Assembly: GCA_016870055.1 (NCBI GenBank)
Contig: VGCQ01000004.1
Location: forward strand, 1-38,268
Origin: Alphaproteobacteria bacterium
GTDB taxonomy: Bacteria; Pseudomonadota; Alphaproteobacteria; Reyranellales; Reyranellaceae
Length of the DNA: 38,268 bases
Direction of reading: 5' to 3'
In this document: piece after piece, positions 7,208 to 14,695 of the stretch
Layout: every line of letters begins with the position of its first letter
Position numbering within the stretch: the stretch's first letter is position 1
Notes under the pieces: model-generated
Told to the model about the DNA's origin: nothing
Database searches by the model: none
Seen by the model: the letters and a program-made list of their open reading frames with translations, nothing else
Translations under genes and position numbers: made by a program

Positions 7208-8625
7208 CAGTTGAACCGGACGTATTCGAAATTTGCCGCCTGGTTGTTGATGCCGCGCTGCGGCGGAGCGATCCAGTTGGCGAACTTGCCGGGCTCGATC
7301 ACCGCCGGGCCCATCAGCGACGTCACGAAAGCGCGGTCCTCGCCGGTCGGCAACCACTTTTGCTCGTTGGCCTTCCAATCGGCCTCGCTCATGACCTTGC
7401 CGTCGGGCGAGACGTGCAACTCGGCGAAGGTGCCGATGCGGCGGTTGAAGGCACGGTGCGGCAGCTTGAGCTCGAAGTCGATGCCCGCCTGCTCGATGGC
7501 GCGGTTCCAGCGTAGCAGGCCCTTGGCGCAATCCTCGACATAGTCGTTGCGCAGGCGCTCGTTCAACGCCGACAGCGCCGGCACGGTCTTGCGCACGATG
7601 CGGCCGTTCTCGGCGGTGTCCATTTCGAAAGTCGAGTCGGCGAGCACGTGGTCATCGGCGATGCGCGTCTCGAGGTATCGGCCCTTGACGCCCATCGTGT
7701 AGTAGTTGGCGGCGTTGGTCGAGGCCTCCTGGCCGAACAGGTCGAGCGACACCGAGAAGTGGAAGTTGAGGTACTTCTGGATCGTCGGCAGATCGATCGC
7801 GCCGAGACCGCGCACATCGTCGGTCTTGTGCTCCCTCATGAGGTCGCAGGTGCGCTGGACGATGCGCTGCACGCCCGACTCGCCCACGAACATGTGGTGG
7901 GCTTCCTCGATCAGCATGAAGCGGCAGGAGCGCGACAGCGGGTCGAAGCCGGATTCGGCGAGCGAGGCGAGCTGGTACTTGCCATCGCGGTCGGTGAAGT
8001 AGGTGAACATGAAGAACGACAGCCAGTCCGGCGTCTTCTCGTTGAAGGCGCCCAGGATGCGCGGCTTGTCGGGATCGCCGGAGTGCCGCTCCAGCAGCAT
8101 CTCCGCCTCCTCACGTCCGTCGCGGCCGAAATAGGCGTGCAGCAGGTAGACCATCGCCCACAAATGCCGGCCTTCCTCGACATTGACCTGGAAGACGTTG
8201 CGCAGGTCGTAGAGCGACGGCGCGGTCTTGCCGAGCTGACGCTGCTGCTCGACCGATGCCGGCTCGGTGTCGCCTTGCGTCACGATCAGGCGCCGCAAGG
8301 TCGAGCGCAGCTCGCCCGGAACCTCCTGCCAGGCGGGCTTGCCCTTGTTGTCGCCGTAGGCGATCAGGCGGTTGGGGTCCTGGCCTGCGAGAAAAATTCC
8401 CCAGCGGTACTCCGGCATCTTGACGTAGCCGAAGTGGGCCCAGCCATTGGCCTCGGCGGAGATGGCGGTGCGCAAATAGACGTCGAAATTCGTCGTGCCG
8501 TCCGGCCCCATGTCCTTCCACCAGTCGAGGAAGCGCGGCTGCCAGTTCTCGAGGGCGCGCTGCAGGCGCCGGTCGCTCGACAGGTCGACGTTGTTGGGGA
8601 TGCGCTGGGTGTAGTCGATGGCCAT
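7207..8625 (-). CDS. boxB: benzoyl-CoA 2,3-epoxidase oxygenase subunit BoxB
   Basis: Cytoplasmic diiron oxygenase component that converts benzoyl-CoA to its 2,3-epoxide with O2 and electrons from the reductase BoxA. It has 472 residues, the normal BoxB length. The two ExxH iron-binding motifs are visible as E151-H154 (VEEGRHLW) and E241-H244 (IEEAHHMF); E121 and D212 sit where the other ligands are expected from the published BoxB structure (from memory). The ATG at 8625 follows a strong AAGGAG site and lies 11 bp after the boxC stop. It is followed by the HIUase-fold gene with a 4-bp overlap. No boxA is present nearby, so the electron donor must be encoded elsewhere. Confidence 0.96.
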   Translation of the reverse strand: MAIDYTQRIPNNVDLSSDRRLQRALENWQPRFLDWWKDMGPDGTTNFDVYLRTAISAEANGWAHFGYVKMPEYRWGIFLAGQDPNRLIAYGDNKGKPAWQEVPGELRSTLRRLIVTQGDTEPASVEQQRQLGKTAPSLYDLRNVFQVNVEEGRHLWAMVYLLHAYFGRDGREEAEMLLERHSGDPDKPRILGAFNEKTPDWLSFFMFTYFTDRDGKYQLASLAESGFDPLSRSCRFMLIEEAHHMFVGESGVQRIVQRTCDLMREHKTDDVRGLGAIDLPTIQKYLNFHFSVSLDLFGQEASTNAANYYTMGVKGRYLETRIADDHVLADSTFEMDTAENGRIVRKTVPALSALNERLRNDYVEDCAKGLLRWNRAIEQAGIDFELKLPHRAFNRRIGTFAELHVSPDGKVMSEADWKANEQKWLPTGEDRAFVTSLMGPAVIEPGKFANWIAPPQRGINNQAANFEYVRFN

Positions 8626-8636
8626 GTCCTGCTCCT

Positions 8637-10298
8637 TCACGCGCGCTTGCGGTCGTACTTGGCTTGCTTGCCGCTGCCGTAGAGTTTCAGTGCGCCCTCG
8701 GCTCCGGTGGCGTTGGGTCGCTGGAAGATCCAGTTCTGCCAGGCCGAGAGTCGGGCGAAAATCTTGGTTTCCAGGGTCTCGGGCCCGGCGAAGCGCAGAT
8801 TGGCTTCCATGCCGGTGAGGCCGTCGGGCGAGAAGCCGGCGCGCTCCTCGACGGCGAGCCGCACCTCGTCCTCCCAATCGATGTCGTCGGGCGTGAAGGT
8901 GACCAGGCCAAGCTCGTCGGCCGCCTCGGCATCGATCGCCTGGCCGATCTCGCTTTTCAGTTCATCGACGCGGTCGGGGGCGGCGAGGAAGCGGCTGGCC
9001 AGCCGCGTCAGGCCATTGCCCATGGGGCATGGGCCGAAATTCATCGCCGTCAGCCTGATCGAGGCGGCGGGCAGGTTGGAGCCGTCGACCGTGCCGTCCA
9101 GCATGTAGGAACGGTCCGCCGCCAGCACCAGCTCGAACAGCGTGCCGGCAAAGCACGAGCCCGGCTCGACCAGCGCGATCAGGCTGCGCGCGCTCACGTC
9201 GAGGCGCTTCAGCGTACGCTTCCAGTAGAGCACGATCTCGCGCACCAGCCAGTCCGACGATTGTCTTGCCAGCAGCGCGTCATAGGCTTCGACCAGCGCG
9301 CCGTCGCCCTGGCTCTGCAGCACCCAGGTGCCGATCTCGGTCTCGTTCAGGCGCAGATGCATCATCGCATCGTCGAGTTGACGCGCGAGCGCGAGCGGCC
9401 AGAACGCCGCGCCTTGACCGTGAATCGCCGCAGCATCGGCCGGTGGCGCGGCGTCGGGGCCGTTGAGACGAAGCTTGGCGGCGCGCCGTTCGCGATCGAT
9501 CTCGACCGTGAGATGGCCATAGCGGATCGTGTCGCCCTCGATCGCACGCTCGATCGTCGGCAGGGAGATGCCCTTGGCGTCCCTCGGCCGATCGGACCGT
9601 GCCGCCACGCTCTCGGCGATCTTGTGGGTTTCGTCGGCGAGCCTGCTCGGCGGGATCAGCGTGTCGACCAGCCGCCAATCTCGTGCCCGCTTGCCGCGCA
9701 CGCCCTCGGCGGTGGTGCAGAAGAAGTCGGCGTGATCGCGCCGCACCAGGCGCTTGTCGACCAGGCGCGTCAATCCGCCGGTGCCGGGCAGCACGGCAAG
9801 CAACGGCAGCTCGGGCAGCGACACCGCGCTCGAGCCGTCGTCGGCCAGCAGGATCTGCTCGCAGGCGAGCGCCAGCTCGTAGCCACCACCGGCGGCGATG
9901 CCGTTGATCGAGCAGATATAGGTCTGGCGCGAATGGGCGCTGGCGTCCTCGATGGCAAGCCGCGTCTCGTTGGTGAACTTGCAGAAGTTGACCTTGTGAT
10001 GGTGGCTCGACAGTCCGAGCATGTTGATGTTGGCGCCCGAGCAGAAGATGCGGTCGCGCTGTGAGCGGATCACTACCGCGCCCACTTCGGGATGCTCGAA
10101 GCGCAGGCGCTGCACGGCATCGGCGAGCTCGATGTCGACGCCGAGATCGTAGGAATTGAGCTTGAGCTTGTAGCCCGGCCGCAAGCCGCCATCCTCGTTC
10201 ACGTCGAGCGTCAGGTAGGCGACACCGCCTTCGAGCGCGAGCTTCCAGTGCCGGTAGCGGCTGGGCTCGGTGCGACAATCGATCGGCAGTTCGGCCAT
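8637..10298 (-). CDS. boxC: 2,3-epoxybenzoyl-CoA dihydrolase BoxC
   Basis: A 553-residue crotonase-superfamily enzyme that opens the ring of 2,3-epoxybenzoyl-CoA by adding two waters and releases formate, giving 3,4-dehydroadipyl-CoA semialdehyde. Length and N-terminus (YRHWKLALEGGVAYLTLDVNE) match BoxC. The crotonase core includes RDRIFCSGANINML at about 83-96 (oxyanion region) and INGIAAGGGYELALACE, then a second half with SCFAGTLFELVLAADR, typical of the double-length BoxC architecture. The ATG at 10298 has AGGGA about 9 bases upstream. It is the first gene of the long minus-strand unit and faces a divergent regulator operon across 75 bp that contains a palindromic operator candidate. Confidence 0.96.
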   Translation of the reverse strand: MAELPIDCRTEPSRYRHWKLALEGGVAYLTLDVNEDGGLRPGYKLKLNSYDLGVDIELADAVQRLRFEHPEVGAVVIRSQRDRIFCSGANINMLGLSSHHHKVNFCKFTNETRLAIEDASAHSRQTYICSINGIAAGGGYELALACEQILLADDGSSAVSLPELPLLAVLPGTGGLTRLVDKRLVRRDHADFFCTTAEGVRGKRARDWRLVDTLIPPSRLADETHKIAESVAARSDRPRDAKGISLPTIERAIEGDTIRYGHLTVEIDRERRAAKLRLNGPDAAPPADAAAIHGQGAAFWPLALARQLDDAMMHLRLNETEIGTWVLQSQGDGALVEAYDALLARQSSDWLVREIVLYWKRTLKRLDVSARSLIALVEPGSCFAGTLFELVLAADRSYMLDGTVDGSNLPAASIRLTAMNFGPCPMGNGLTRLASRFLAAPDRVDELKSEIGQAIDAEAADELGLVTFTPDDIDWEDEVRLAVEERAGFSPDGLTGMEANLRFAGPETLETKIFARLSAWQNWIFQRPNATGAEGALKLYGSGKQAKYDRKRA

Positions 10299-10314
10299 GG
10301 CAGTCCCTATTTCT

Positions 10315-10334
10315 GTAATTCGGTACCGAAATAC
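10315..10334. promoter_or_regulatory. palindromic operator candidate between boxC and the GNAT/Rrf2 operon
   Basis: In the 75-bp divergent intergenic region there is a perfect 12-bp palindrome, TTCGGTACCGAA (10319-10330), extended to a 20-bp imperfect palindrome (GTAA...ATAC arms, 10315-10334) with a single mismatched pair. It lies in AT-richer DNA 17 bp upstream of the boxC ATG and about 40 bp upstream of the GNAT start. This is the expected place for an operator controlling both directions. The nearest regulator candidate is the Rrf2-family protein encoded at 10808-11203 (inference). I saw no other copy of the 12-mer in the window. Confidence 0.6.
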
Positions 10335-10373
10335 CTATTTACTTTCCCCACCGCAAGGGCATTCTTTCGGCCA

Positions 10374-10811
10374 ATGGCAACCATCCGCTCCGCCGAGCCA
10401 GCCGACTTGCCGGCCATAACCAACCTCGATCACCGCCTGACCGGCGCGGCCAAAGCGGCCTATTGGCAGGGCATGTTGGAGCGCTATGCCGGCGGGCCGG
10501 CGGACCGGCTTTTCCTGGTGGCCGAGACGCCGCGCGGGGTGCTGGCCGGCTTCATCGTAGGCGAGGTCCGCGCCTGGGAGTTCGGCCAGCCGGCGGCGGG
10601 CTGGGTATTCGCCATCCAGGTCGATCCCAAGCTGCGCTTGAAGGGCGCCGGCAGCGCCTTGTTCTCGGCGTTGTGCGCGCGCTTCAAGGAGCGGGGTGTG
10701 AGCCGCGTACGAACCCTGGTCGACCGCAAGGACCATCTGATCCTGTCGTTCTTCCGCGCCCAAGGCATGGTGGCGGGCCCCTCGCTGCAGCTCGACATGG
10801 ACCTCCCATGA
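10374..10811 (+). CDS. GNAT-family N-acetyltransferase
   Basis: A 145-residue cytoplasmic protein with the GNAT fold: N-terminal MATIRSAEPADLPAITNLD, the central strand RLFLVAETPRGVLAGFIVGE, and the acetyl-CoA-binding loop VFAIQVDPKLRLKGAGSALF (a Q/RxxGxG/A-type motif, here RLKGAG) at about 80-100. The substrate cannot be read from sequence. It is the first gene of a tight three-gene plus-strand operon; its TGA overlaps the ATG of the Rrf2 regulator (ATGA). Its start is set by the ATG at 10374, since upstream in-frame sequence is the shadow of boxC. There is no obvious strong ribosome site. Confidence 0.88.
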   Translation: MATIRSAEPADLPAITNLDHRLTGAAKAAYWQGMLERYAGGPADRLFLVAETPRGVLAGFIVGEVRAWEFGQPAAGWVFAIQVDPKLRLKGAGSALFSALCARFKERGVSRVRTLVDRKDHLILSFFRAQGMVAGPSLQLDMDLP

Positions 10812-11203
10812 AGCTGCAGACGGCGACGCGGCTTGGTCTCTATGCCGTGCTCGAGCTGGCGCGCGATCCCGAGCGCACGCTGTCGGCCGCCGACCTGGCC
10901 GGGCGGTTCGGCGTGTCGAGCCACCACCTCGCCAAGGTGTTGCGGACGCTGGCCACGGCCGGCCTGGTGCGCGGTGGCCGCGGCGCCGCCGGTGGCTACC
11001 GTTTCACCGGCAACCGTCGCCGCGTCACCCTGATGGACATCGTCGCCCTGTTCGAGCCGGCGCCGGGACAGCGCGCCGAGGAACCGGGCGAGGACACCGC
11101 GGTCGGTACGGCCCTGCAACGGGTGCTGGCGGAGATCGACGAGATCGCCGAGGCGACCTTGCGGTCGATCAGCCTGGAGACCATGCTCAGGCCTCGACGC
11201 TGA
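10808..11203 (+). CDS. Rrf2-family transcriptional regulator (no cysteines)
   Basis: A 131-residue winged-helix DNA-binding protein. The N-terminus MKLQTATRLGLYAVLELA, the recognition region FGVSSHHLAKVLRTLATAGLV and the wing GGRGAAGGYRF are Rrf2 hallmarks. Many Rrf2 proteins (IscR, NsrR, RirA) bind an Fe-S cluster through three cysteines; this protein has no cysteine at all, so it must sense something else or act without a cluster. It overlaps the GNAT gene and the next gene by 4 and 1 bp. Because it is divergent from boxC and a palindrome lies between them, it may control the box unit and itself (inference). Confidence 0.9.
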   Translation: MKLQTATRLGLYAVLELARDPERTLSAADLAGRFGVSSHHLAKVLRTLATAGLVRGGRGAAGGYRFTGNRRRVTLMDIVALFEPAPGQRAEEPGEDTAVGTALQRVLAEIDEIAEATLRSISLETMLRPRR

Positions 11204-11865
11204 TGCGCATCCGTGCCGTTCTCGCCGCGATCGTCTGGGGCCTGCTGATGGCGACAGCCGGGCAGGCGCAGGATTGCGCGCCGGCCGGCCGGCCGATCAA
11301 TCCCGACTATCAGCGCGACAGTGCCGACGACTGGCGCGAGGAGGCGCAGCGCATCAAGAGCCACGAGCTGCTGGCGTCGCGCCGGCACGACCGCCTGCAA
11401 CTGGTGCTCGACGGCGGCAAGACGCTGGAGCTGGTCGATTGCCCGTTCGGCGAGGGTGCACGCTGGTATCTCTACGAACGATACGACCGGCCGGGCGGCT
11501 TTCATGTCGTGCGTACCGTGACGCCCGACGACTTCTCCTACACGCTGGTGATATTGAAGAGCGGCCGGCAGTTCACCGTGCACAGCTCGCCGGTCTGGCC
11601 GCCCGACCGCTCGCGCTTCGTCACCGTGGCCTGCTCGATCGAGCCGGCGCGCGGCACCCTCTCGATCCAGGCGCCGGCCGGCGGCAGCCTCGCGACCGAA
11701 GCCGAGTTCCCGCTGCCCTGTGAGCGCGAGAGCTGCTCGGCACGCTGGGATCACGAATCGTGGATCTCCGTCACCTGCGCGCCGCGCGAAGCCTCGGCCA
11801 AGAAGGGCACCGAGTTCGTCTTGATGCGCGGCAAGGACGGCGCTTGGAACAAGTTCGGGCGATAG
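11203..11865 (+). CDS. exported protein of unknown function
   Basis: A 220-residue protein with a clear signal peptide (MRIRAVLAAIVWGLLMATAG, cleavage near GQAQD) and several cysteines (in DCAP, VDCPFG, VACSIE, LPCERESCSA, VTCAPRE), which suggests disulfides in the periplasm. I recognise no domain. Its ATG shares a base with the Rrf2 stop (TGATG), so it belongs to the GNAT-Rrf2 operon. A strong terminator hairpin follows 6 bases after its stop codon. Confidence 0.8.
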   Translation: MRIRAVLAAIVWGLLMATAGQAQDCAPAGRPINPDYQRDSADDWREEAQRIKSHELLASRRHDRLQLVLDGGKTLELVDCPFGEGARWYLYERYDRPGGFHVVRTVTPDDFSYTLVILKSGRQFTVHSSPVWPPDRSRFVTVACSIEPARGTLSIQAPAGGSLATEAEFPLPCERESCSARWDHESWISVTCAPREASAKKGTEFVLMRGKDGAWNKFGR

Positions 11866-11870
11866 GGTCA

Positions 11871-11910
11871 TTGCTGGGAGCGCGCCACTGGAATGGCGCG
11901 CTCCCAGCAA
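11871..11910. terminator. bidirectional terminator hairpin between convergent genes
   Basis: A perfect 17-bp stem (11871-11887 pairing with 11894-11910, core GGGAGCGCGCCA) closes a 6-base loop. It fills the 47-bp gap between the plus-strand exported protein and the minus-strand acyl-CoA dehydrogenase, so it can terminate both transcripts. No long T tract is present. Confidence 0.75.
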
Positions 11911-11912
11911 GG

Positions 11913-13109
11913 CTACGCCTTGCCCCACCCATCCCGTGTCTGCGGCAGCTTTTTCTTCAGGATCGCACCTGCCACCACGTTGCGCAGCACCTCGGCGGTG
12001 CCACCGCCGATGGTGAACATGCGGACGTCGCGCGCCATGCGCTCGAGCGGCAGCTCGCGCGAGTAGCCGCGGGCGCCGAAGAATTGCAGGGCGTCGTTCA
12101 CCACCTGAATGGCGCTCTCCGAGGTGAAGATCTTGGCTTGGGCGGCGAGCAGCATGTCGGGAAAGCCGCCTTCGCCCGAACGCGCAGCGTCGTAGACCAG
12201 CGCCTGCGCGGCCCGGAGCTTGATCGACATGTCGGCGAGCTTCCACTGCAGGCCCTGGAACTCGTTGATCGGCCGGCCGAACTGATGGCGCTCCTCGGAC
12301 CAGTCGAGGGCGAGTTGGTAGGCACCCTGGGCGATCCCCAGCGCCACCGTGGCGGCGCCGACGCGCTGGCTGTTGTAGGCGTTCATCAAGTCGGCGAAAC
12401 CCTTCTTCAAGCCACGCGGCGGGATGACCAGCGCCGAGGGCGGCAGCTCCATCTCCTCGAAATCGATCACCGCTTCGGGAATGCCGCGCAGGCCCATGGT
12501 CGGCTCGCGTCTGGTGATCTTGAGGCCGGCGGTCTCGTCGCGGATCGCGAGGAAGCCGCCGATGCCTTCCTCGTTGCCCTTCTCGTCGTAGACCTTGGCG
12601 AAGATCAGGTGCAGCCGCGACACGCCGCCGCCGGTGATCCAGTGCTTGCGGCCGTTCACGACGTAGCGATTGCCCTTCTTGTCGGCGCGCGTCGTCATGC
12701 CGCCGGCATCCGAGCCGGCTTCCGGCTCGGTGATGCAGATCGCGGGCTTGTCGCCCGACAGCACCATGTCGGCCGCGAGCTTCTTCTGCTCGTCCGAACC
12801 GTAGGCCATGACGGCGCTGATCGCGCCCATGTTGGTCTCGACGGCGATGCGGCCGGTCACCGAGCACGCCGCCGACAACGCCTCGATGACGAGCACGGCA
12901 TCGAGCCAGCTCTTGCCCTGGCCGCCGTACTGCTGTGGGATGGTCATGCCGAGCATCCGGGCGTCCTTCAGGAGCTCGACATTGTCCCACGGATACTGCT
13001 CCGTGCGGTCGACCTCGGCGGCGCGGCGCGCCACCGGCCCACCGGCCAGCTCGCGGGCCCGCGCCCGCAGGGCGACTTGTTCGGGCGACAGTCGGGACGC
13101 GTTCATCAT
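11913..13109 (-). CDS. acyl-CoA dehydrogenase-fold flavoprotein, Gln-type (3-sulfinopropionyl-CoA desulfinase-like?)
   Basis: A 398-residue FAD protein with the acyl-CoA dehydrogenase plan: CITEPEAGSDAGGMTTRA (FAD/substrate loop, about 125-142), KHWITGGG, ERHQFGRPI and ARDVRMFTIGGGTAEVLRN. The catalytic base is unusual. The MCAD-type Glu position (YEGT) reads GGGT, and the isovaleryl-type position (LxxER) reads NSQR with Gln248. From memory, 3-sulfinopropionyl-CoA desulfinase has Gln246 in place of Glu plus a conserved Arg84; this protein has Arg87 in TGRIAVETN, so the match is suggestive. The ATG at 13109 overlaps the cyclase stop (ATGA), implying coupled translation. An ordinary dehydrogenase with a displaced base remains possible. 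Confidence 0.88.
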   Translation of the reverse strand: MMNASRLSPEQVALRARARELAGGPVARRAAEVDRTEQYPWDNVELLKDARMLGMTIPQQYGGQGKSWLDAVLVIEALSAACSVTGRIAVETNMGAISAVMAYGSDEQKKLAADMVLSGDKPAICITEPEAGSDAGGMTTRADKKGNRYVVNGRKHWITGGGVSRLHLIFAKVYDEKGNEEGIGGFLAIRDETAGLKITRREPTMGLRGIPEAVIDFEEMELPPSALVIPPRGLKKGFADLMNAYNSQRVGAATVALGIAQGAYQLALDWSEERHQFGRPINEFQGLQWKLADMSIKLRAAQALVYDAARSGEGGFPDMLLAAQAKIFTSESAIQVVNDALQFFGARGYSRELPLERMARDVRMFTIGGGTAEVLRNVVAGAILKKKLPQTRDGWGKA

Positions 13110-14617
13110 GGCTTTTCCTGGCTGTTGGGGTCGACGCTGAAGAGGGTGGCCGCATCGCTGCGGCCGCGCACGACGACACTGCCATGGGCGGTGAAGGCAA
13201 ACGCCTCGCCGCACACCCGGCGGGTGCTGTCGGAGACGAGAATGCGGGTGCCGTACTCCTTGTTCAACTGTTCGAGTCGCGCCGCGAGATTGACGGTGTC
13301 GCCCAGCAGCGTGAAGGAAACGCGCTGGCCGGCCCCGACCGAGCCGCCGATCACCTGACCGGTGCTGATGCCGATGCGTGTGGCGAACGCCACGCCGAGG
13401 TCGCCGAAGGTGCGATCGCCGACGGCGCGCTGGATGTCGATGGCGGCGCGGACGGCGGCGCGGGCATGGTCGGCGCAGGCCAGCGGCATGTTGAACGAAG
13501 CGAACAGCCCATCGCCGATGAAGGTGTTGACCACGCCGCCATGCACGCGGATCGGCTCGATCACCGTCTCGAGATACTCGTTGAGCGCCGCCACGAGTTC
13601 CTCCGGCGTGAGATACTCGGCGATGGTGGTGAAGCCCGCGATGTCGGTGAACAGGATGGTGGCCTCGCGCGTCTCGCCGGCCAGGACGCCGGCGCCCTCG
13701 CGCTGCAGGATGGTGGCGGCCACGCTCTCGTCGACATAGCGACCGAAGGTCTCGCGGATACGCTCGCGCTCGCGCAGGCCCTCGACCATGGTGTTGAACT
13801 GGCCGGTCAGGGAACCCACCTCGTCGTTGGAGGTGACCGGCACTCTGACGCCGAGATCGCCTTTTGCGACTTCGCCCATGGCCTGCGACAGGATGCGAAT
13901 CGGGCCGAGCAGCGAGCGCGTGATGAAGTAGGCCGACATGGTTATGCCGATCGCTACTGCCAGGATGTCGTTGCTGAGCTCGAGTTGCAGGCGCTCGCCA
14001 TCATAGGACAGGAAGTCGACGACGATGGCAGCCAATGGCGCGACCGAGATGACGAGCAGCGCCACGATCAGCTTGACGGTGTAGCGACCGTAGAACAGCG
14101 TCAAGTTGCGGCCGTAGCGCTGGAAGACGAACCGGCAGAGATGCGCCAGGTAGTCGCAGACGACGAAGTAGGTGTAGGTGAAATAGAAGATGGGCAGGAT
14201 CACGCAAATGGCGATCATGTCGGCCGGCGTCGACCGCGGCGGCCCGCCCGCCGCTGGATCGGTGAGGTACGTGGTGGTGAAGCGAAACACCGCGAGCGCG
14301 AAGGCCAGAATGGCGACATGGCGTGCCGTCAACAGCGGAAGCTGGGTGATGCGCCGCTCGGTGGAGTCGAAATCCGCCTTGCCCTCGAGGTGATCCTGGA
14401 TCGGCTGGAACAACCATCGCGACAGCAGGAAATTGACGCCGAGCATCAACAGCAGGCCCATGCTCAGCGAGACCGGCGCAGCGCTCCACGCCGCGCTGGT
14501 AGCCATGAAAACCAAGGTGATTGCCGCGTCGATCGGCGCAACCGACGTCGCCATCAGGAGATAGCGACGGCGCAGTGCCGTGACCTCCGCTGGAGTTGCG
14601 GCCGATGGCGTGCTCAT
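13106..14617 (-). CDS. membrane class III adenylate/guanylate cyclase with HAMP domain
   Basis: A 503-residue inner-membrane protein. About six hydrophobic segments lie in residues 20-235, then a HAMP linker (LLGPIRILSQAMGEVAKGDL, about 237-288) and a class III cyclase domain (about 316-500). Metal-binding aspartates are visible in ILFTDIAGF (D325) and FIGDGLFASF (D369), with the transition-state Asn/Arg in TVNLAARLE. The adenine-selecting Lys position is Thr365 (VVNTFIGD) and the Asp position is Thr436 (FTLLGD), so nucleotide choice is uncertain although cAMP is the usual product. I chose the ATG at 14617; a TTG at 14644 is in frame. It is upstream of and overlaps the acyl-CoA dehydrogenase gene, an odd pairing. 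Confidence 0.92.
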   Translation of the reverse strand: MSTPSAATPAEVTALRRRYLLMATSVAPIDAAITLVFMATSAAWSAAPVSLSMGLLLMLGVNFLLSRWLFQPIQDHLEGKADFDSTERRITQLPLLTARHVAILAFALAVFRFTTTYLTDPAAGGPPRSTPADMIAICVILPIFYFTYTYFVVCDYLAHLCRFVFQRYGRNLTLFYGRYTVKLIVALLVISVAPLAAIVVDFLSYDGERLQLELSNDILAVAIGITMSAYFITRSLLGPIRILSQAMGEVAKGDLGVRVPVTSNDEVGSLTGQFNTMVEGLRERERIRETFGRYVDESVAATILQREGAGVLAGETREATILFTDIAGFTTIAEYLTPEELVAALNEYLETVIEPIRVHGGVVNTFIGDGLFASFNMPLACADHARAAVRAAIDIQRAVGDRTFGDLGVAFATRIGISTGQVIGGSVGAGQRVSFTLLGDTVNLAARLEQLNKEYGTRILVSDSTRRVCGEAFAFTAHGSVVVRGRSDAATLFSVDPNSQEKP

Positions 14618-14695
14618 AGCGTCGGGTATAGGCCGGATCGACAACTTGCGAAATGCGGCCTGTTCACGCCCGCCCGGGCGTCGAAGGGCGACGGT

